Assembly: GCA_040414485.1 (NCBI GenBank)
Contig: JBEDUK010000036.1
Span: forward strand, 1-18,141
Source of the DNA: JBEDUK01 sp040414485
Lineage (GTDB): Bacteria > Actinomycetota > UBA4738
Direction: 5' to 3'
Length of the DNA: 18,141 nucleotides
The notes below the pieces were generated by a model. The model was given only the letters and a program-made list of their open reading frames with translations, was not told the DNA's origin and made no database searches. The position numbers and the translations under genes were made by a program. This document shows, piece after piece, positions 12,748 through 18,141 of this stretch (the stretch's first letter is position 1; each line of letters starts with the position of its first letter).

Positions 12748-13692
12748 GTGATCCTCTGCATCGCCGGGAACCCTTCGATCGACAAGCTGTTCGAGGTCGA
12801 ACGGCTCACGCCGGGGGCGATCCACCGCCCGCGCTCCTTCGTGCAGGTGCCGGGCGGAAAGGGCCTCAACGTCGCCAGGGCCGCAGTCTCGCTGGGCGCC
12901 GATGTGACGGTAACCGGCCTCCTCGGAGGGGAGACGGGACTGTGGGTCGTCGCCGCCCTCGAGGCGGAGGGCGTCGAGGGGAGATTCGCGTGGACCGGCG
13001 CCGAGACCCGCGCGTCGCTGTCGGTGGCCGACCGCGCCACGGGCCGGCTCACGGAGTTCTATGAGGACGGCCGGCCGATCGAACCGGCCGCATGGGAGCA
13101 GATGGAGAGCGTGGTCGAGACGCTGCTTCCGCAGGCGGGGTGGGCGACCATGTCCGGCTCGCTGCCCCCGGGCGCCCCGCCCGACGGGTACGCACGGCTC
13201 GTCCGCATGGCGCGCGCCGAAGGCGTGGCCACGGCACTGGACGCCAGCGGCGACCCGCTGGCCCTGGCGCTGGAGAGCGGCCCGAACGTCGTGAAGGTCA
13301 ACGCCGAAGAGGCCGCGGCGCTGCTGGGCGATCCCATCGCCGGCGAGGCTGAGGCGCTGGCAGGTGCTCGAGCCATCGCGGAGCGGGCAGGCGGCGCCGG
13401 CAGGGCCGCACTGATCACCCGCGGCGCCGAGGGCGCCGTCCTGGTCGAGCCCGACGGGACCGCGTGGGCGGGACGGCTTTACGTCCGCGGAACGTACCCG
13501 GTGGGCAGCGGCGACTCGTTCCTGGCCGGACTGATAGTGGCGCTCGACGGCGGCATGGACTGGCCCGGCGCGCTGGCCCTGGCGCTCGGCGCGGGAGCAG
13601 CGAACGCGGAGGTGCCGGGCGCGGGGCGGCTGGACGGCGACCGGGCGAGGGAACTGGCGGAGCAGGCGCGCGTCGTCAGCCTGGAAGGCTGA
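12748..13692 (+). CDS. PfkB-family sugar-phosphate kinase (1-phosphofructokinase/hexose kinase type)
   Basis: A 314-residue cytoplasmic kinase predicted to phosphorylate a sugar phosphate such as fructose 1-phosphate, fructose 6-phosphate or tagatose 6-phosphate with ATP. Seen: N-terminal NPSIDK (8-13), substrate-binding PGGKGLNVARA (35-45), SGSLPPG (136-142), VKVNAEEA (182-189, the NxxE metal site), TRGAEGA (224-230), and VGSGDSFLAGL (252-262) with catalytic base Asp256. This combination matches the FruK/LacC/PfkB branch rather than ribokinase or adenosine kinase. The start is GTG at 12748, where the family's first beta strand begins (MILCIAGNPSID). No PTS genes are adjacent, so a fructose-PTS role is not supported here. 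A transketolase gene nearby suggests pentose/hexose phosphate metabolism. It overlaps the tail of the convergent NIPSNAP gene by 17 bp. Confidence 0.9.
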   Translation: MILCIAGNPSIDKLFEVERLTPGAIHRPRSFVQVPGGKGLNVARAAVSLGADVTVTGLLGGETGLWVVAALEAEGVEGRFAWTGAETRASLSVADRATGRLTEFYEDGRPIEPAAWEQMESVVETLLPQAGWATMSGSLPPGAPPDGYARLVRMARAEGVATALDASGDPLALALESGPNVVKVNAEEAAALLGDPIAGEAEALAGARAIAERAGGAGRAALITRGAEGAVLVEPDGTAWAGRLYVRGTYPVGSGDSFLAGLIVALDGGMDWPGALALALGAGAANAEVPGAGRLDGDRARELAEQARVVSLEG

Positions 13693-13993
13693 CGCCCGCA
13701 ACCGGTTCGGCGAACCAGGCGTTCGTCTCCTGCAGCAGCGACGCCGGGTCGGGCCGCACGGCCAGACGGTCCGGCGACGCGTAGTAGCGCTCGTTCGCCT
13801 CCTGGATCGTCCCGGCGCCCTCGTAGCCGGCCACCCAGACGAAGCGACGCTCCTCCGGCACGGTCCACGCGCCGATCACCCGGAAGCCGAACTTCGCGCG
13901 GAGCGGCACCAGTTGCTCGACGAACACGCGGACGAACTCGTCCAGCATGCCCTCCTTCGCGACGTACATGCGGACCTGCACCGTCTCGCTCAT
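13676..13993 (-). CDS. NIPSNAP-family protein (dimeric alpha/beta-barrel)
   Basis: A 105-residue protein resembling the NIPSNAP branch of the dimeric ferredoxin-like alpha/beta-barrel fold. Seen: the first strand VQVRMYVAKEGMLDEF, the helix EQLVPLRAKFGF, then RVIGAWTVPEERRFVWVAGYEG, and a helix with YYASPDRLAVRPDP, which is characteristic of NIPSNAP proteins. Length fits one domain. Bacterial members have no firmly established reaction. The ATG at 13991-13993 is preceded on this strand by TGGAGG. It lies 38 bp downstream of the transketolase stop and could be cotranscribed with it. Its 3' end overlaps the convergent kinase gene by 17 bp. An antibiotic-biosynthesis-monooxygenase-like role is an alternative because the folds are similar, but the YYASPDR segment favours NIPSNAP. 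Confidence 0.8.
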   Translation of the reverse strand: MSETVQVRMYVAKEGMLDEFVRVFVEQLVPLRAKFGFRVIGAWTVPEERRFVWVAGYEGAGTIQEANERYYASPDRLAVRPDPASLLQETNAWFAEPVAGVSLPG

Positions 13994-14031
13994 CGGCCGC
14001 GGCCTCCATCCAGTGAAGTAGTCAGGCTACA

Positions 14032-15876
14032 TTACGAATTCGACGTGAGCAGTTCCCGGACGCGCGCCTCGATGCGGGCGGCCGAGATGCCGGCCCAGTC
14101 GCGCAGCTCCTCGGGCGAGCCGCTCGTGGGCATATCGGTCACGCCGATCTTGACCACCCGGCCCTCCAGCGCCGCGCCGCCCTCCGCGAGCGCCGCGAGC
14201 ACGGCATCGCCCAGGCCGCCTTCGATCCAGTGATCCTCGACGGTGACCAGCAGCCCCGTGTCGGCGAGGGCCGCCCGCAGCGAGGAGCCGTCGATCGGCT
14301 TGATCGAATAGCAGTCGATCACCCGCGCGCCGATGCCGTCGCCGGCCAGCGCCTCCGCGGCCTTCAGCGATTCGAACAGCGTCACGCCGGCCGCGACGAG
14401 CGTCACCCGGTCGCCGGGCCCCGATCCGTGGACCTTCGACCCGCCGATCGGGAACGACTCGTCGCCCGGGTACAGCGCCGGAGTCTTCTCCCTGGTCGTT
14501 CGCATGAAGACAATGCCGGGTCGATCGGCCATGGCCTCGGTCAGCGCGGCCGTCGACGTCCCGTCGGCCGGGTACAGGACCGTCGAGCCGTGGACGGCAC
14601 GCATCATGGCCAGGTCCTCCAGCGCCATCTGCGACGGGCCGTCCTCGCCGATCGACACGCCGGCGTGCGACCCCGCCAGCCGGAGGTTCGCGCGGCTGAT
14701 CGCCGCCATTCGCACGAAGTCGTACGCGCGGGTGAAGAACGCCCCGAACGTCGAGGCGAACACCGACTCGCCGATCACCTGCAGGCCGACCGCGGCGCCG
14801 ATCATCGCCTGTTCGGCGATGTAGAACTCGAAGAACCGGTCCGGGGCGACCTTCTGGAAGTCCTCGGTGTAGGTCGAGTTCGACACCTCGGCGTCCAGCG
14901 CGACCACGTCGTGGCGGCCGGTGCCCAGCGCGGCCAGCGCCTCGCCGAACGCCTTCCTGGTCGCGACGCCGTCGCGGTACGTCGGAAGGACGACCTCCGT
15001 CTCGGCGGGCGGCTTCGGCGGCTCGGTCTCGGGCTTCGCCGGCGTGATCGTGATCGACCGTTCGCCGCCGAGCTCCTCGATGGCCTGCTTCGCCTCGTCC
15101 TGGGACAGCGCCTTGCCGTGCCAGCCTTCGGCGTCCTGCAGGAACGACACGCCGTGACCCTTCTGGGTGTGCGCCACGATGAACGTCGGCCCGTGCCCGT
15201 CGCTCGCCGTCCGGTAGGCCGCGTCGATCTCGTCCACGTCGTGGCCGTCGATCCGGAGCGCGCGCCAGCCGAAGGACTCGGCCCGCGCGGCGTAGACCTC
15301 GCCCTCCCACTGCAGCATGGTGGGGCCGCGCTGGCCGAGCCGGTTCATGTCCAGGATCGCGGTCAGGTTGCGGACGCCGTGGTGGGTGGCGTTCGCCATG
15401 GCCTCCCACACCGAACCCTCCGCGCTCTCGCTGTCGCCCATCAGGACCCAGACGCGCGCGTCCACACCGCGCAGGCCCATCGCCAGGGCCATGCCCAGCC
15501 CGATCGGCAATCCCTGGCCGAGCGAGCCGGTCGCCACGTCGATGTATGGCATGTCCTCGCGCGGCACCGGGTGGCCCTCGATCGGCGAGCCGAACCTCCG
15601 GAAGGAAAGCAGCGTCGGATCGTCGATCGCGCCGATCGCCTTCAGGACCGACCACATGAGCGGCGATGCGTGTCCCTTGGAGAGCACGAACCGGTCGTTC
15701 GCCGGGTTCTTCGGATCGGCGACGTCGTAGCGCATGTGGTCGGCGTACAGGACCGCCAGCAGCTGGGCGGCGGACAGCGACGAGGTGGGGTGGCCGGATC
15801 CCGCCGCCGTCGAGCACCGGATGCTGTCCACGGCGAGCTGTGCCGCCAGTTCGTTCCAGAGTTCGGGCTTGTCCAC
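14032..15876 (-). CDS. tkt: Transketolase
   Basis: A thiamine-diphosphate enzyme that moves two-carbon ketol units between sugar phosphates in the non-oxidative pentose phosphate pathway. Seen in 614 residues: substrate His29 in GSGHP; the N-terminal cofactor domain with ATGSLGQGLPIG (115-126) and the metal/diphosphate motif GDSE at 147-150 ending at Asn178; a charged Pro-rich linker (about 278-296); the pyrimidine-binding domain with catalytic Glu355 in YIAEQ and GEDGPSQ (410-416); and a C-terminal domain. The length and the GDSE/IAEQ signatures fit the short (animal/actinobacterial-like) class of about 620 residues rather than the 660-residue E. coli type. The start is GTG at 15874-15876, with GAGGAG upstream; a long in-frame extension to 17364 is antisense shadow. 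It is divergent from the LLM gene. Confidence 0.93.
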   Translation of the reverse strand: MDKPELWNELAAQLAVDSIRCSTAAGSGHPTSSLSAAQLLAVLYADHMRYDVADPKNPANDRFVLSKGHASPLMWSVLKAIGAIDDPTLLSFRRFGSPIEGHPVPREDMPYIDVATGSLGQGLPIGLGMALAMGLRGVDARVWVLMGDSESAEGSVWEAMANATHHGVRNLTAILDMNRLGQRGPTMLQWEGEVYAARAESFGWRALRIDGHDVDEIDAAYRTASDGHGPTFIVAHTQKGHGVSFLQDAEGWHGKALSQDEAKQAIEELGGERSITITPAKPETEPPKPPAETEVVLPTYRDGVATRKAFGEALAALGTGRHDVVALDAEVSNSTYTEDFQKVAPDRFFEFYIAEQAMIGAAVGLQVIGESVFASTFGAFFTRAYDFVRMAAISRANLRLAGSHAGVSIGEDGPSQMALEDLAMMRAVHGSTVLYPADGTSTAALTEAMADRPGIVFMRTTREKTPALYPGDESFPIGGSKVHGSGPGDRVTLVAAGVTLFESLKAAEALAGDGIGARVIDCYSIKPIDGSSLRAALADTGLLVTVEDHWIEGGLGDAVLAALAEGGAALEGRVVKIGVTDMPTSGSPEELRDWAGISAARIEARVRELLTSNS

Positions 15877-15933
15877 GGGTTGGTTCTCCTCGCTCGTCGC
15901 GGGTCGCGCGGGACGGTTCGTTCCGCCGTTCGA

Positions 15934-15939
15934 AGCGTA
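15934..15939 (-). promoter_or_regulatory. -10-like hexamer TACGCT for the transketolase gene
   Basis: On the minus strand TACGCT would place the transcript start near 15927, giving a leader of about 50 nt that includes the GAGGAG ribosome-binding site before GTG 15876. No clear -35 is seen at 17 bp. Confidence 0.45.
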
Positions 15940-15998
15940 CCCAATCCGAAGGCGGGCACCCGACCGCTTGGCGGGCCGGAGGCAGGGACCCGCTGCGG

Positions 15999-16004
15999 TA
16001 CGCT
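15999..16004 (+). promoter_or_regulatory. -10-like hexamer TACGCT for the LLM oxidoreductase gene
   Basis: TACGCT ends ten bases before the ATG at 16015 and no Shine-Dalgarno sequence intervenes, so a leaderless or nearly leaderless transcript is expected. No clear -35 is seen. Confidence 0.5.
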
Positions 16005-16014
16005 TCGGCCTGCC

Positions 16015-17061
16015 ATGACCCTCCACGTCGGGCTCGGCCTGTTCACGGGCCAGGTGCATCCGGACTCCTCGAAGACCTTCACGCAGGAGTACCGGGACAT
16101 GGTCGACCTGGCCCGGCTCGCCGAGACGGTCGGGTTCGATTCCGCCTGGGTCAGCGAGCACCATGGGGCCGGGGACGGCTACATGCCGTCGCTGCTCCCG
16201 GTGCTGGCGGCGTTCGCCGAGGCGACCGAACGGATCGCCCTGGGCACGGGCGTGATCCTCACGCCGTTCCACGAGCCGCTCCGGCTGGCCGAGGACGCAG
16301 CCACGGTCGATCTGCTCTCGGGCGGCCGGCTGATGCTCGGCCTCGGGCTCGGCTGGCGCGACGAGGAGTTCCGCACGTTCGGCATTCCACGGGCAGAACG
16401 CGTCGGGCGGATCACGGAGACGGTGCAGATCCTGCGGCAGGCATGGACCGGCCGGCGGTTCTCGTTCGAAGGCCGGCACTTCGCCTTCGATCAGGTCCAG
16501 GTCACGCCGGCGCCAGAACGACCGGGTGGCGGCACCATCCCGATCCTGATGGGCGGCCATGCGCCGGAGGCCATCACGCGGGCCGGGCGGCTCGCCGACG
16601 GATGGATCCGCTCGCGGGCGGCAACCGACATCGAGGCCATGCGGCGGCACGTGGCCGCGTTCGAGGCCGCCGCGCGGGAAGCGGGACGTGACCCCTCGAA
16701 GCTGTCGTTCACCCAGATCCGGTCCGCCTTCGTCTGGGACGGCGGCGACGCGTGGAGCGTGGTCCGCGATGGGCTCGCGCACGCGGTCAACGTCTACGCC
16801 GGCTGGGAGCAGGGCGGCGACACGCCCGGCCACGGATTCGTCCTGCCGCCCTTCGATGAGGACGACGCGCGCGCAGGCCTCCCGATCGGGACACCGCAGC
16901 AGGTCGCGCACCGCCTGCGTCCCATCGCGGAAGCCTTCGGCGGTCGCCGGGACTTCACGCTGGTCGTTCGACTCCACTACCCCGGGATGGACTACGACAC
17001 CTCCTCGCACGCGGTCGAGCTGTTCGGCGAACAGGTGATCCCCGCGCTGAAGGGCGAGTAG
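16015..17061 (+). CDS. LLM-class (luciferase-like, probably F420-dependent) oxidoreductase
   Basis: A 348-residue TIM-barrel oxidoreductase of the bacterial-luciferase superfamily. Seen: DLARLAETVGFDSAWVSEHH (about 31-50), the strand IALGTGVILTPFHEPLRLAEDAATVDLLSGGRLMLGLGLGW (about 79-119) that is highly typical of the family, the segment PILMGGHAPEAITRAGRLADGW (about 178-199), and a C-terminal helical end. In high-GC actinobacterial relatives these enzymes mostly use coenzyme F420, but FMN-dependent members exist and the cofactor cannot be decided by eye. The ATG at 16015 starts directly before the first beta strand (MTLHVGLGLF). It precedes the DUF2127 gene by 34 bp on the same strand, which may be cotranscribed, and is divergent from transketolase. 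The substrate is unknown. Confidence 0.9.
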   Translation: MTLHVGLGLFTGQVHPDSSKTFTQEYRDMVDLARLAETVGFDSAWVSEHHGAGDGYMPSLLPVLAAFAEATERIALGTGVILTPFHEPLRLAEDAATVDLLSGGRLMLGLGLGWRDEEFRTFGIPRAERVGRITETVQILRQAWTGRRFSFEGRHFAFDQVQVTPAPERPGGGTIPILMGGHAPEAITRAGRLADGWIRSRAATDIEAMRRHVAAFEAAAREAGRDPSKLSFTQIRSAFVWDGGDAWSVVRDGLAHAVNVYAGWEQGGDTPGHGFVLPPFDEDDARAGLPIGTPQQVAHRLRPIAEAFGGRRDFTLVVRLHYPGMDYDTSSHAVELFGEQVIPALKGE

Positions 17062-17095
17062 GCGGTTCGCGGCGAAGCGGGTAGAAGGACGCGAG

Positions 17096-17932
17096 ATGCG
17101 ACGACCGTTCGCGAACTGGCATCCCGAGACGTTCATCTGCTCGCTCGAACGCCACATGACGCCGGCGGCAACCGTCGCGCGCCTTCGTCCGGAGGACGCC
17201 GGCCTGGGCGTCGACCTCCCCGACGGCCGGCGGCTCGTGCGGTGCATGCGCTGTGACGTCTGGCTGGCGGTCCATCCGCCCGTCATCCCGACCGCCGAGA
17301 CGCTTCCGCCGCTGGAAGACCTGGAGGTGCCCAAACGGGGCCGGCCGCTGCGGGATTCGATCATCCTGAAGCTGATCGCGATCGACCGCGGTGTCCACGC
17401 CGTCGTCTTCGCGCTGTTCGCGGCGCTGCTGATCTACATCGAACTGCACCTCGGCGGCCTCCAGCAGGGGGCGAACAACCTGCTGGACGCGGTGAGGCGC
17501 GCCCTGTCCGACACCGGGCAGGCGGCGAGCCGCGACTTCATCACCAGGGCGCTGTCGAGCATCCTCCGGTTGAACAAGAACACGATCGCGATCCTGACGG
17601 GCACGGCCATCGTCTACGCCGTCGTGGAGGGCGTCGAGGCCGTGGGCCTGTGGCTGGAGAAGCGCTGGGCTGAATACCTCACCGCCATCGCGACGGCGGG
17701 CTTCCTGCCGTTCGAGATCAAGGCGCTGATCGACCGGGTCACGGTGCTGCGCGTGGTGGCGCTGATCCTCAATCTGGCCATCCTGGTCTGGCTGCTGTGG
17801 CGCAAGAGGCTGTTCGGACTGAACGGGGGCTTCCAGCCTCACGACGCGGACATCGACCGCCACGAGCTCTACGGCCCGCCGGCCTCCGTGCTCCAGCCGG
17901 AGCGCGCGGCAGTCGAACAGGTGGCGCCGTAG
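17096..17932 (+). CDS. DUF2127-family membrane protein with N-terminal Cys/His cluster
   Basis: A 278-residue predicted membrane protein without established function. Seen: an N-terminal soluble part (1-85) with Cys15, His20 and a CxxC at Cys50/Cys53, spaced like a small metal site; then a DUF2127-type membrane region. That region has hydrophobic segments near 98-118, 162-183, 195-212 and 217-236, including the family-like stretch VEGVEAVGLWLEKRWAEYLT and GFLPFEI. The C-terminal tail is hydrophilic. The ATG at 17096 is preceded by GAAGGAC six to seven bases upstream, unlike the leaderless starts of other plus-strand genes, which fits translation from a transcript shared with the LLM gene 34 bp upstream. 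It ends 16 bp before the stop of the convergent partial gene. Confidence 0.85.
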   Translation: MRRPFANWHPETFICSLERHMTPAATVARLRPEDAGLGVDLPDGRRLVRCMRCDVWLAVHPPVIPTAETLPPLEDLEVPKRGRPLRDSIILKLIAIDRGVHAVVFALFAALLIYIELHLGGLQQGANNLLDAVRRALSDTGQAASRDFITRALSSILRLNKNTIAILTGTAIVYAVVEGVEAVGLWLEKRWAEYLTAIATAGFLPFEIKALIDRVTVLRVVALILNLAILVWLLWRKRLFGLNGGFQPHDADIDRHELYGPPASVLQPERAAVEQVAP

Positions 17933-17948
17933 GACTGCGAAGCGCCGG

Positions 17949-18141
17949 TCACGGCACGCACGCCGACCGCTGATTCCGAAGGTTCGCCTGCGTGGTCGCG
18001 GCGGTCGACGCGCCCTCCGCAACCTGCCGGCTCAGCTCGCGGTCGTGCGCGTGGTCGTGGTGCCCGGGACCGAGCAGCCCTTCGTAGGCCGCGATCATCT
18101 CGTCCGCCGCGCTGGCGAGCCGCCGGGCCTGGACATCGAAC
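17949..18141 (-). CDS. Unidentified protein, C-terminal 63 residues (partial)
   Basis: A minus-strand frame runs in from the right edge (first complete codon at 18140) to a TGA at 17949-17951. The codons mostly end in G or C, as in the other genes here, and the protein reads sensibly (start FDVQARRLASAADEMIAAYE), including a His-rich stretch HHDHAHD and a TTQANLRNQ end. I do not recognise a family from this fragment. The high Ala and charge content suggests a helical C-terminus. It converges on the DUF2127 gene with a 16-bp gap in which no terminator is visible. Confidence 0.6.
   Translation of the reverse strand, partial: FDVQARRLASAADEMIAAYEGLLGPGHHDHAHDRELSRQVAEGASTAATTQANLRNQRSACVP

Larger units (their letters stand above)
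15932..16006. repeat. Perfect 10-bp inverted repeat across the transketolase/LLM divergent region
   Basis: GAAGCGTACC at 15932-15941 is the exact reverse complement of GGTACGCTTC at 15997-16006, with 55 bp between arms. Each arm carries TACGCT, the -10-like hexamer of the gene on its side. Confidence 0.7.

Noticed and set aside
14230..17061. 943-codon plus-strand frame running through the transketolase locus into the LLM gene
   Set aside because: Only the part from the ATG at 16015 resembles a protein family. The rest is the antisense of transketolase with low-complexity composition typical of high-GC spurious frames.
14032..17364. Very long open frame of 1110 codons on the minus strand, extending transketolase upstream by nearly 500 codons
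   Set aside because: The extension lies antisense to the well-supported LLM and DUF2127 genes, has shadow-like Arg/Pro/Gly-rich composition, and the GTG at 15876 has its own SD and matches the family start.

Overview
The window is very G+C-rich DNA, densely coding in alternating blocks, with no intergenic gap above about 140 bp. No tRNA, rRNA, CRISPR array, transposase or integrase was seen. The left edge carries the C-terminus of a bacterial proteasome activator (Bpa/PafE) ending in GQYL. Together with an F420-type LLM oxidoreductase, a WS/DGAT acyltransferase, NIPSNAP, DUF2127 and DUF4328 proteins, this points to an actinomycetotal chromosome. A related high-GC lineage (for example some Chloroflexota) cannot be excluded from this window.

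Layout, left to right. (1) 1-300, the bpa tail (+), abuts a minus-strand DppB/OppB-type permease (301-1278) that has no visible partner genes. (2) A WS/DGAT gene (1364-2818, -) is divergent from a GNAT acetyltransferase gene (2901-3767, +). (3) 8076 down to 3790 (-) is a compact three-gene ABC system: a 912-aa FtsX-like permease, an ATPase with a C-terminal AbrB-like extension, and a second ATPase with a degenerate signature motif. (4) 12619 down to 8209 (-) is a tightly packed set: zinc-ribbon/DUF4328 membrane protein, alpha/beta hydrolase lacking the usual histidine, amidase, and EamA exporter. (5) 12748-13692 (+) is a PfkB-family sugar-phosphate kinase. It converges on a NIPSNAP protein (13676-13993, -) that follows a transketolase (14032-15876, -). 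(6) 16015-17061 (+) is an LLM oxidoreductase, followed by a DUF2127 membrane protein (17096-17932, +). A partial minus-strand gene enters from the right edge (17949-18141).

The blocks do not form one pathway. The plausible units are a possible envelope-stress or efflux ABC exporter (3), an amide/ester hydrolysis plus export unit (4, inferred only from gene packing), and a sugar-phosphate pair (5) of PfkB kinase and transketolase feeding glycolysis and the non-oxidative pentose phosphate pathway. Start-site structure differs between strands. Most minus-strand genes have recognisable Shine-Dalgarno sequences or are coupled to an upstream gene. The three plus-strand genes that face a divergent neighbour (2901, 12748, 16015) lack one and have a TANNNT -10-like hexamer only 8-10 nt upstream, suggesting leaderless or near-leaderless mRNAs.

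The most unusual signals are the ATPase/AbrB-like fusion in the FtsX-type exporter, two divergent promoter regions that each carry a perfect 10-bp inverted repeat spanning the opposing -10 elements, and a hydrolase missing its catalytic histidine. No unmistakable new defence or mobile system was found.
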